Source: Hemicentrotus pulcherrimus (taxonomy: Eukaryota; Echinodermata; Echinoidea; Camarodonta; Strongylocentrotidae). Taken from it: a stretch of DNA of 16,894 bases. A program made the position numbers and the translations under genes. The notes below the pieces were generated by a model, which searched no databases, was not told where the DNA came from, and was given only the letters and a program-made list of their open reading frames with translations. Numbering within the stretch: position 1 is the first letter of the stretch; the number at the start of each line of letters is the position of its first letter. This document shows positions 9,308-16,894 of the stretch, one piece after another. The stretch covers positions 15,811 to 32,704 of the forward strand of contig BEXV01004059.1 of NCBI GenBank assembly GCA_003118195.1, written 5' to 3'.

Positions 9308-9450
9308 AAAGAGCAGTGGTCTCTTAAACGGGAGGTCCCGGGTTCAAAACCAAGTAGATGCGCTAGTCTCCTTTGGTAATGCATATTCACTCACTTCCAA
9401 GTCCCTCGAAGAGGAATAAAGCCTTCGGTCCAAGGCTTGGCTGCGTTATA
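9308..9450 (+). mobile_element. tRNA-derived SINE, 5' end degraded
   Basis: A GAGCAGTGGTCTCTTAAACG segment is followed by GGAGGTCCCGGGTTCAAAACC, with a near-consensus RNA polymerase III B box (GGTTCAAAACC, 9341-9351). The upstream TTGCTCATTAAAAGAGC looks like a D-arm with a deletion, so the A box is damaged. Downstream, CTCGAAGAGGAATAAAGCC and TTCGGTCC resemble the conserved central region seen after the tRNA part in many marine animal SINEs (from memory, family not assigned). Read on the minus strand it gives the typical GFEPGTSRL translation of a tRNA T-arm. There is no intact acceptor stem, so this is not a functional tRNA gene. Confidence 0.75.
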
Positions 9451-9812
9451 CTTACAATTATATGCATTTGTTCTTAATAGAAGTCAGGTTAAAAAAAAAC
9501 ATGAATCAATCTTTGAAGAGCATAATTTTTCCTTTTTCCTTATCTCTTCCCTAGCTTTCACCATTTTGTTATTGTATTTGCCATTTGACTGTATTTATCG
9601 TGGGATAGATATACCAAAGGCTTGAGGATCATTAAAGTGAGTCCAGTTCAAGATTAATCTACATCGATGTTAAGAGAGTTGTTACGATGCTATTAAAGCA
9701 AGACCGGAAGTCCATAATTGTATTTTTGAAAGCCACCCTTCCATCAATTAGAAGTTCATCCCTCTCATGATGCGAATAAAAACGAATAAGATATTGAAGA
9801 AAAATTACTTAC
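9451..9812. other. Non-coding stretch
   Basis: A 62-codon plus-strand open frame (9437-9625) starts inside the SINE tail and has a hydrophobic stretch, but it lacks any splice or codon support. Nothing else is seen. Confidence 0.35.
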
Positions 9813-9847
9813 ATGGTTGGAGCGATTGAACGTTCGAACAGATTCCT
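9813..9847 (-). CDS. Possible small exon on the minus strand
   Basis: The minus strand reads CATTCTCTTCAG (acceptor ending at 9848), 35 bases, then AACCAT|GTAAGTAA, a strong donor at 9812. If read in phase 0 in, phase 2 out, it would join the death-domain exon's phase-2 acceptor. Alternatively a longer open frame to the right ends here in phase 0 with a Ser-rich peptide (GSGSTSFSSEESVRTF). Both splice sites are good by eye, but the exon is tiny and nearly 5 kb from the death-domain exon, so assignment is a guess. Confidence 0.25.
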
Positions 9848-10712
9848 CTGAAGAGAATGAAGTACTTCCACTACCTTTTGCCTTGTTTTTCCCACAAACG
9901 GCACTCAGCAAACGAGCCGGCCGATTAACCCCACCTCACTTAATATATTTATATATGTTTGCTTTAAGCCATATAGTCATCATTAAAACGAACCAAAAAT
10001 GGGGCAAGTCGATACGACATGATATTAATTCTTGCTATCGTCACGATAATACGCACACATAACGCATATGATTTTATATATTGATACCCGTTATCTAAAT
10101 ATTTATTTTCTACGATAAGGACGGACTTTGAAATGTTATCGTATTTTGGTTGCCACATGACTTCGGAACGGTTTATTTTGCATGTCTGTCCTAAATTGAA
10201 ATTAAGTATGTGTACCGTAATACTGATACAAGTTTTAGCTCTCTTTTTATATTTATTGTGCATGTCGTATTTAATGTGTATAGTGAAATCTATATGAGCC
10301 ATCCAAAGGCTAAAATAAAATGTTCTTCTTCAGACATAATGGCCACAAAGAAAACAAGGTTATGGATTAAGTACATAAATAGACATATCGTATTGCATAT
10401 CACTATTAATCCAGGTACAGTCATTGACATTTGACCTGAAGTCATATAATACCAGCATGCAGTCTTCTAGTACACGCATATTGCGATTAATCGTATACTG
10501 ACATGTTTGGTATACTAAGGGGCTAACGTGTATAAAGTGATGATATGACTGGCTCCTAGTGTGGGCCAAATAATTTCAGACTTCTAAAGTACTTTATTAC
10601 ATTAGATCCTGTTTGACGTGTGACTGTGGGAAAAAAAATTAAGTCGTTTGTTTTGCTGCAACAAGCAGACCATTTACACGTATTGTTTAGGTATTTTGTT
10701 GTTGCTGTTATG
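9848..10712. other. Non-coding stretch with overlapping chance ORFs
   Basis: Short open frames occur on both strands (for example minus 10302-9964 and plus 10210-10434), but they overlap each other and have no recognisable domain or splice support. The base composition matches the flanking non-coding DNA. Confidence 0.4.
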
Positions 10713-10816
10713 TTTCTTCTTCCTCCTCTTCTTCTTCCTTCTCCTTCTTCTTTTTTCATTTTGCTTTGTCCTATTATCATTATTTTAAGAAGTTAATGTT
10801 GTTCTTCTTCTTCTTT
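10713..10816. repeat. TTC/TCC-rich polypyrimidine microsatellite
   Basis: Imperfect CTTCTTCCTCC arrays at about 10713-10757 and TTCTTC at 10801-10815. An undetermined base follows at 10832. Confidence 0.85.
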
Positions 10817-10940
10817 AGTTGTTCTTACTTANTACTTCTCACTAATGGGAGATAGGATAATTAGAGACTTCGTTAAACAGTAAAATTGGCCACATTCTTG
10901 ACTATCAATCCTGTAGTGATAGATACAACTAACGGGCTGC

Positions 10941-11060
10941 AGGTAAAACATACTTTTAAACCCTCCCTTGAACCCCCTCCCCCGTGCCCTCCACACCTAC
11001 TCTCGATCTTAATGAAATTGGGTAACTTTGTATGAGATTCTGAAACAAAATCCTGGATTT
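10941..11060. repeat. Fragment related to the 7.2-kb repeat
   Basis: It shares a 17-base exact match, ATTCTGAAACAAAATCC (11037-11053, also at 7231-7247), preceded in both places by a similar GGGTAAC/GGGGAAC context and by C-rich sequence nearby. It is probably a diverged single copy of the same dispersed repeat. Confidence 0.5.
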
Positions 11061-12118
11061 AGCTCATGGTGCAATAATAAGTATAAACCTTTAGGTCGGT
11101 CACCCGTCTAATTATCAAGATAATTATGATTGGAAATCGAAATCAAATTTTGCATTTTCTCAACGTTTTCCATAACACAGTCTTTTGGGAAAACGTATAT
11201 GGTAAAACCGGTCACTCAAAGATTTTTAACTTTTTGAGGCACTTCATGATCAAATGATCTTCATGAGCGAATTTTCGGCCGGCGCGATTTTCAAATTTTC
11301 AGGAGCACAACATTTTTTAAAAAATGTTTGTTATAGTACACCAACCGACAACGTTTGGTAACCATTAATAGATTTTGAAAAACCGTCATGTTCTACTGAG
11401 AGTTAAACACATATAACACGTGGGGCAAAGGTAGCTTGCTTGTCCACACAAACCGCAGACAACCACCGTATCACTGTATCAGTTAAATACGTAAATAGAG
11501 TTGTTAGAGATACCGTAGCCTGGACCCATTTGTTTACTAGCTCTAATTAACGATTAAGCAACTACAAACACGCGTATCGTAAACATAAATACAAAGATTG
11601 GTCCCGAAACACATATTTGCCTTTGAATTTTAGAGTGCTGGAAAATCGTATTACTGAAAGCACTACATAATCTCACTTGCAATAGATATTGGAACCACTG
11701 ATTGAATTGTGCACAATTTAACGAAGAGGAATTCACGTATGTACTTCCATTTTCATTTCAGATTTCTCAGGTGCTATTCCTGAACATCATCAGTTGTAAT
11801 GTAAAGATATAATGCTGAGATCAAAGAATAAGTGCGTGTACCAAAAAAGATTTGAAGAAACCTTTTATTCTTTTTGTCTTCGCATCCTCACCATCAATAT
11901 ATATATATTTTTTTAAACCCACTCGCAATAATATGTATCATGCACACCTCCGAAATTTGATCCCACATTTCCTCTCGTAACATTTCTTTATGTCTGTTAT
12001 TATATCACTCTCCTTATATTGGACATCTATATAGTCGCAATTGATCTATTGCAAGTAATTTGCGATTAATTGCAACTGTTTATAAGACGCGGCCCGGGCA
12101 ACCGAACAAAAAAGAAAA
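11061..12118. other. Non-coding stretch with a 20-bp perfect palindrome
   Basis: No gene is supported. At 11309-11328 there is a perfect palindrome, AACATTTTTT/AAAAAATGTT. An AT run is at about 11897-11913. Short open frames are present (minus 11736-11554) without any recognisable feature. Confidence 0.45.
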
Positions 12119-12684
12119 TTAAAGGGATAGTTGAGTTCTGTTTTCAGACTGTAAATGCCTTCAAAGTGCATGGCTATTGCTCTCATTCGTATCTTTGACA
12201 TTAATAGTGCCCTTTCAGAAACTAAAGTTGCTATGAAGTTAATTTTAGACCCCAAAATGTGTGAAATTTAGCCAATACGATCATACCAATTCAGCTCTAC
12301 TTTAAAAAAAACACGGTGACCGTTAATCAATTATCTAATTAAAAATAACAATAAATGAGCCGGCTAATTGTGGGTGATATAAGCAACACGGAAATGTCAA
12401 CCAAAAAGCCAACACCGGCATTTGCTGAAATGACGTAAAAGGCGTTATTTCGTTTTTTCAACGTTTTTTTTCAAATTTTTCAAAATATCTAGTATTTGTG
12501 GTGGTACACAAGTGTTACAAATCGTTATATTTCAGCCGTCTCTGAACCGATTTTCATCAAACACAGATGATTTTGTCATTTTGATATTATGTACTTTTAA
12601 ATTTGACACTCAGTTATTCATTATCTCACACACACAAATATTTTGTGTAGCGCCCTCTGCAACAGAACTTAACTATCCCTTTAA
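12119..12684. mobile_element. TTAA-flanked MITE, about 566 bp
   Basis: Left end 12119-12142 and right end 12661-12684 are a 24-bp inverted repeat with one mismatch, beginning TTAAAGGGATAGTT(G/A)AG; TTAA lies at both outer borders. There is no transposase inside. The length, the TTAAAGGGA-type start and the 24-bp arms parallel the 7981-8539 element, but the rest of the terminal sequence and the interior differ, so they are two families of one style or very diverged. The right end carries GCGCCCTCTGC, common near ends of marine invertebrate DNA elements (recollection, not checked). Confidence 0.8.
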
Positions 12685-12727
12685 ATTTCTAGAAATACAA
12701 GACATGTGCTACAGTGTGAGTATAAAA

Positions 12728-12991
12728 AAGTTTACACCTAGAAAATTGTTAATTATTTTATAAATCATCTACGAACAATAAATTATTATACATCTTATGA
12801 AAGAGTGTTCAATCCCAAATCATTTAGTATAATTTGTGGGTAGTTTGTGTTCACGTTTGGATGAACATGAGGCTTTTTGCGCCAAAATGATACCAAACGA
12901 ATTGTGATTAAACGCTCTTTTATAGCTGTATACTAATTTATTGTTCATAGATGATTTTTTAAATAATTAGCAATTTTCTAGGTGTAAACTT
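12728..12991. mobile_element. Inverted-repeat MITE, about 264 bp, complete relative of the 3.0-kb element
   Basis: Long imperfect arms of about 100 bp each start AAGTTTACACCTAGAAAATTG at 12728 and end CAATTTTCTAGGTGTAAACTT at 12991. The short centre contains GTTCACGTTTGGATGAACATGAGGC, matching the arm of the 2932-3469 element. The right arm aligns closely with 3366-3469. No target-site duplication is obvious. It lies only 43 bp after the TTAA MITE. Confidence 0.8.
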
Positions 12992-13385
12992 TTGTACACG
13001 GGTATAGTATACTTAGAAGAGGCACACGCATATACCATATGGTTATATATGTAATAACTTGTTTTTCATTAAAATATATCAGCCTATATACATGCAGAGA
13101 AGTGTCCTCAATATAAAGCAAAAATATATTCATATACACTGGTTTTGAGTATAAATATTTATATCTTTCGTTTGATATTCAAATTACAGATGTATTTTCT
13201 TAACCATTTAATCCAGGGTTAGTATTAATTCAATCTGTTCTAACTGTTCTTGCATCAGTCGGTTGTAGTTGTAGTTTTCGTTTAAATTATATCAGTTCCC
13301 TGAATATAAATTGGCTTGTGATGGGATCGCCATAACGGTAAAACGAATCATATGAATTAGATAGTCATTATAATCTAAGCTATCA
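12992..13385. other. Region upstream of the signal-peptide gene, no clear element
   Basis: AT-rich DNA without recognisable coding sequence or repeats apart from short TATA-like runs (for example near 13044). It may include distal promoter of the plus-strand gene at 13890, but no specific site can be assigned. Confidence 0.35.
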
Positions 13386-13387
13386 TG

Positions 13388-13434
<47 letters not shown>

Positions 13435-13500
13435 GGAAGAAGGAACAAAGGACAAGAAGAAAAAGACAAGACAAAAGAGAAAAAGAAAATGAAGAAAAAT
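13386..13500. repeat. (AG)20 microsatellite within a long polypurine tract
   Basis: A pure AG run of 40 bp (13391-13430) is followed by about 70 bp of almost only A and G (GAGGAAGAAGGAACAAAGGA and similar). All open frames across it, on both strands, are low-complexity artefacts (Ser/Leu or Lys/Glu rich). Confidence 0.95.
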
Positions 13501-13872
13501 GTGACACGGCGATGAATAAGAAGAAGACGATTAAAACCGGGAAAAGAAGAAACAAACAACAAAGTTGTGCCTGGCACCGGTCCTCTAATCAACAAACCAA
13601 ACAAGACAAGATAAAACAAAGAAAAGACGTTAAATCAGGGTGTCACGTGACTATAATCCGCCCCTTTTAGGTCCGTTATTTGACTAAAACAAATCTTACA
13701 CCTTAATTCGCCTTCCAGTCCTCTCAAATTTTCAGCCCGTTGAAAGAACTCTAATAATTATTTACGAGTTAAAAACGCAGGAGAATCTGGTAGTATTTGG
13801 CAGAATATAATCACACGAGCTTGGAAATTTTGCTTTATTTTTCTTCAAACAAATCAGAGTTCTAAGACAGAA

Positions 13873-13887
13873 ATGGAACAAGAATAA
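13873..13887 (+). promoter_or_regulatory. Upstream ORF (4 codons) before the signal-peptide start
   Basis: ATG GAA CAA GAA TAA ends two bases before the main ATG and is in another frame. If the transcript starts upstream of it, it could reduce initiation at 13890. The transcription start is not known. Confidence 0.4.
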
Positions 13888-13889
13888 AA

Positions 13890-13953
13890 ATGGATACCAT
13901 CACTTTAAACGGGATTGTCATCTTTGTCACTTTCCTTGCGACATGCACACTGT
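13890..13953 (+). CDS. First coding exon of a secreted or membrane protein (signal peptide)
   Basis: The ATG at 13890 has a strong context (AAAATGG) and an in-frame stop upstream at 13863-13865. It opens 21 codons plus one base, encoding MDTITLN followed by a hydrophobic run (GIVIFVTFLATCTL), a typical signal peptide. The exon ends in phase 1 at an excellent donor, T|GTAAGTATAT, at 13954. A short first exon with a signal peptide and a phase-1 intron is the usual layout of genes for extracellular modular proteins (immunoglobulin, EGF, CUB, lectin domains). The mature part is not in view: no later exon in 13954-16894 is convincing, so it probably lies to the right of the window. Function unknown. 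Confidence 0.6.
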
Positions 13954-15482
13954 GTAAGTATATATTACTATATTAGTCTGTAAGTTATGAAATCATTATT
14001 TTGTTTAAGTTGAGGGGAGAGGATGCGGTGTACTTAGGGGAAGAGGGACACGATTCAAATTAAAGCTAACATATCAGAGAAAATGGTGGTAATAAAATTA
14101 ATGCGGAAATCCCTGGCAATCTAAACGTTCCCTCTGGATTAAAAAAAAACATGGATAATTAGTCCACGTTTGAGTGAATTATGGATTGTGTTTTTATCCA
14201 TTTGAACCCATTCATGCAGTGAAATGAACTATCATGAATATGTGAGAGCCATTTCATACCGTTTCATAGCTTTAAAAACTCCATTTCAAATTGAAAGATT
14301 TATTTTAAAATGTCCCTTTTGCACTAAGACTGTGAATATGTAGGATTTTGATGTGTGAAAGAGTAAATGTATAACCTAAGTGTGATACCTGAATTAAATA
14401 TTTTACTGAGGTACTCTTTTATATGTCATCTTTTAACTTGGCAAGAACAATATATATATATATATATATATATAGAGTCTATATATAAATCAATAATCAC
14501 CAAACATTTCTTTTGGCGCACTTTGGTTCCTCCCTGCAGGCGCGGATCTACAAAGCGATTTTTCTGCCCCCCCCCCACCTCTCCCCAGCGCCTACAACGG
14601 TTTTAAAAAAAAGGATGATTACGTAAATTTAACCTTTACACAAAAAAAAAAATATATGCGGCGTCGTGAAGAATTATAACAATAAAACGAAAGTTATCTT
14701 ACTTCTATAAAAAAATTCTCTGATGGCTTTCCTCAGGTCTATTACCGTCAAAGATATTTATTTCGGGGCCTTGACAGTTTTGTCCCGACAATAGAGCTAT
14801 TTATTGTAATTTTCCGAATATAATGGCAATTAAAGAGCTATTGTTTTGGGGGAACTTTCGATAGAATGATGAATAATCATGAATTATCTTCAACTTTACC
14901 AGAACTCATACTGTATCTGTTAAGTTGTAAATTCAAACAGTTTGAGCAGCTTTGATTCAGTAAATGAAACTATTCCAAGTTCCAAAGAACGGTCGTGTCT
15001 ATTCACTGATGTAATGCTGTAATTTTTTTGCGCAATCTCTTTTTTTCCCTCTCTCTCTCTCTTTTTCCTGGCACGATATCAAATCAAAAGTACGTATTTC
15101 ACTCAAGATGAAATGAAATTGTTTGAATGACTTTGAATTTTTTTTTTCTCTCTCTCTCTATCTCTCTTCTAGTCGCATTTTTCCCGTTACGTAAATGAGC
15201 TCTACAACGGTTAAAGATAACCACATTTGCAGAATCTTATCATTTACGAAAATCAATGGATTTTGACTTCGCTCATAAAGTTTGCCTGTTGTAATCAGCT
15301 TTAATAAGTTTGAAGAATTTAAAAAATAAAACTGTTTTGGGGTCGTCTTTTTTTAAGTCCGTCCTTAATTATGTTAGCATACTCGTAAATTATATTTTTT
15401 TTAAATTATAACTTCAAGAACCAGGAAATCTTTATAATCAATAAAATATATTTAAACACACCTATTTTTTCCTAGTCTGGAA
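13954..15482. other. Probable first intron of the signal-peptide gene, with simple repeats
   Basis: It holds a TA run (14450-14474), a C10 run (14567-14576) in a short GC-richer segment that looks like a transposon end (14530-14600), and two T/CT-rich tracts (15040-15068 and 15139-15170). Acceptor-like sites at 14539, 14746 and 15173 were tested in phase 1; only the first stays open for more than 15 codons, and it runs through homopolymers. Confidence 0.4.
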
Positions 15483-15960
15483 ATGTTGCATCACAAAACA
15501 TAACTGTACTCAAAATATATTTTTAAAAATATGTACGATTCCTAAAAGCTAAATCTTGAAGTTCTAGATAATCTTAAGAACAACTCAAAAACTATTGAAC
15601 AAAGCAGGGTAAAAGGTGACATTTGGCTAATAAGTCGATGGACTTCAAATTGTGTAAGTAAGTCTTTTTTATAAGGTAGGCTTGCGGATGCACCATGTGA
15701 GAGAGAGGGGGAGGATGAGGAGTCCTGAAAAAGGACTAAAATATTACCGAGTCAGAGTATTTTTTCAGGACTCCTCAATCCTCCCCCTCTCTCTCACATG
15801 GTGCACCCGCAAGCCTACTGTATATCTACATCACCATGTAAGCCGACACTTACAAGCAGGAAGTCTGTTTTATGTAATCAAGTGAGTTTGCATTATGAAA
15901 ACCCTTTTTCTTTTAGCGTCGTTGAAAATGATGTAATAGGAAACATATTGACATAATATA
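15483..15960. repeat. Direct repeat, copy 1 (carries the hairpin MITE)
   Basis: It contains ATGTTGCATCAC (15483-15494), then CAGGGTAA at 15605, GGCTAATAAGTCGATGGACTT, a MITE insertion, then TTATGTAATCAAGTGAGTTT and GCGTCGTTGAAAATGATGTAA. The same marks recur at 16375-16550 (offset about 892-895) and at 16729-16894. Probably a dispersed or local segmental duplication. Confidence 0.7.
15679..15815. mobile_element. Hairpin MITE, 137 bp, flanked by TA
   Basis: A nearly perfect inverted repeat. The left arm starts GGCTTGCGGATGCACCATGT and continues through GAGAGAGAGGGGGAGGAT to GGAGTCCTGAAAA; the right arm is its complement, ending GGTGCACCCGCAAGCC. TA lies on both sides (15677-15678 and 15816-15817). 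The transcript could fold into a stem of about 55 bp with a loop containing ATTACCGAG. A worn half copy is at 3876-3970. Confidence 0.85.
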
Positions 15961-16374
15961 CTTGAACTGAACAATTGATTAGGATTTATATTTGTCGAGC
16001 AAGCATGTACCATGACTTTAGCAACTGCCTCGCAACTATTCGTACGCGTTAACTAAATAATTTTTTGTCCAGGTAATTCATCTTAGTTAGTAGCTGCAAT
16101 GCCGCTATTGAAGTTCGAAAAATGGGGGGTGGGGGAAATTATCGTCTTTTTTAAAGTCTTTTATTATGAAATACTCTGTTCCTGCATAACTGAAAATTAT
16201 GATTAATGATAATTACAAATGTAAGTATTAGAAATTCTTAGGAATAAGTACAAAATATCTGAAAATATGATTATATTCAGCTATTTCGAAGGTTACTAAT
16301 TACACTCAAACAAGTTTATCATATGTAATCGTGTAATCATTATAAAATATACCCGTTTTCCTCGTCGTCTGAAG

Positions 16375-16550
16375 ATGTTGCATCACGAAACATAAAGGCA
16401 ATCAAAGAATTGGAAAAAAAATAGTATGGTTATTGGATATTGATATCATACCTGAAAGTATCAGGAAATCTACGGATCGACTAAAGCAATATGTCAAGAC
16501 AGGGTAATAAGTGCCATTCAGCTATTAAAATCGATGAATATCACTGCGCT
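16375..16550. repeat. Direct repeat, copy 2 (left part only)
   Basis: ATGTTGCATCAC at 16375-16386, then CAGGGTAATAAGTGCCATTC from 16500 and AAATCGATGAAT. Similarity to copy 1 then stops; what follows to 16706 is an open frame without recognisable features. Confidence 0.65.
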
Positions 16551-16728
16551 AAACTTAGTCTGTCTTACGGTATAAACAAAAAAGTCGATTCATATATTTG
16601 TCATTTCTTTAAATTCATTTTAGTCGTTCATATTGCTCTTGAAATATTTGGGTACAAATATGCGGGTCATGAGAAGAAGAAAAAAGAGGACAAGGAAATA
16701 TTTTGATTAACCAATGAATTTCTCACTA

Positions 16729-16894
16729 CAGAATAATAAGTGCCATTCGGCTAATAAATTGATGGATTCGAAATGTGTGCAAGCAAGTCTTTTTGTTATG
16801 TAATCAAGTGAGTTTGAGTTATGAAAACAGCTTTTCTTTTCGCGTCGCTTAAACATGATGTAAGACGAAGCATACATGAAGGGTACACTCGATG
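16729..16894. repeat. Direct repeat, copy 3 (empty site, runs to the window end)
   Basis: It matches copy 1 from AATAAGTGCCATTCGGCTAA, through GATGGATTCGAAATGTGTGC and AAGTCTTTTTGTTATGTAAT, to GTCGCTTAAACATGATGTAA. The MITE and its flank found in copy 1 are absent here, so this is the uninterrupted version. Confidence 0.7.

Noticed and set aside
9311..9351. tRNA gene
   Set aside because: There is a B box but no complete D-arm, no acceptor stem pairing and no matching 5' end; it fits a degraded SINE head.
9172..9390. Minus-strand frame containing GFEPGTSRL
   Set aside because: This peptide is the well-known translation of a tRNA T-arm/B box on the reverse strand; the region is a SINE.
9437..9625. 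62-codon plus-strand ORF with a hydrophobic stretch
   Set aside because: Starts inside the SINE tail; the hydrophobicity comes from T-rich DNA, and there is no domain or splice support.
11737..11798. Short last exon on the plus strand after CATTTTCATTTCAG
   Set aside because: Only about 11 codons before a stop, with no linked upstream exon or polyadenylation evidence.
13292..13670. Leu/Ser-rich and Lys/Arg-rich open frames around the AG repeat
   Set aside because: Both strands give low-complexity proteins from the polypurine tract.
14540..14679. Second exon of the signal-peptide gene after acceptor TCCCTGCAG
   Set aside because: Phase 1 stays open for about 45 codons, but it crosses C10 and A9 homopolymers in a GC-rich segment that looks like a transposon end, and the peptide has no Cys pattern or domain.
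15170..15200. Exon after the acceptor CTCTCTTCTAG
   Set aside because: The pyrimidine tract is a CT microsatellite, and the phase-1 frame stops after a few codons.
16491..16706. 71-codon plus-strand ORF
   Set aside because: Begins in a repeat copy and runs into an A/G-rich stretch; no recognisable domain.
1..16894. CRISPR array, prokaryotic operon or phage
   Set aside because: No regularly spaced identical repeats, no ribosome-binding-site-led gene runs; exons with GT-AG introns and LINE/SINE content show animal DNA.

Overview
This window looks like animal nuclear DNA, most likely from a marine invertebrate (possibly a mollusc or another lophotrochozoan; the phylum is a guess). The evidence is AT-rich DNA, an L1/Tx1-like LINE, a tRNA-derived SINE, several MITE-like inverted-repeat elements, many microsatellites, GT-AG introns and a death-domain exon. 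There are no bacterial operons, rRNA genes, intact tRNA genes or CRISPR arrays. Two ambiguous bases (6350 and 10832) mark weak points in the assembly.

Layout. Positions 2-2827 hold the 3' part of a LINE ORF2 (linker, reverse transcriptase, C-terminal zinc knuckle). It is broken by four single-base frameshifts and one nonsense codon, and is followed by its 3' UTR and A-tail to 2931. The LINE abuts, and probably interrupts, an inverted-repeat element (2932-3469) whose shorter relative lies at 12728-12991. From 3470 to about 4390 there are small hairpins and a worn half of a hairpin MITE whose complete relative is at 15679-15815.

The best-supported host gene is on the minus strand. One exon (4977-4697) encodes a whole death domain. 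It is followed, across a 228-bp GT-AG intron in matching phase, by a 66-bp exon (4468-4403). Weaker minus-strand candidates are a 60-codon Cys-containing terminal exon with a polyadenylation signal (5550-5268) and a tiny possible exon at 9847-9813. Neither is tied to the death-domain gene except by strand.

From about 5.8 to 13.5 kb the window is mostly intronic or intergenic. It contains microsatellites, a diverged GC-richer tandem repeat (7190-7640, with a related fragment near 11.0 kb), two TTAA-flanked MITEs of about 560 bp (7981-8539 and 12119-12684), a SINE (about 9308-9450) and a long polypurine tract (13386-13500).

A second probable host gene starts on the plus strand at 13890. Its first exon encodes a signal peptide, ends in phase 1 at a consensus donor, and has a four-codon upstream ORF. 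Later exons were not found and probably lie beyond the window. The last 1.4 kb is a set of related direct repeats. One copy carries the 137-bp hairpin MITE, and another copy lacks it and so serves as an empty site.

No new multi-gene system is visible. The most useful observations are the unannotated death-domain gene fragment, the signal-peptide exon, the nested element history and the LINE's paired indels, which could be mutation or assembly error.
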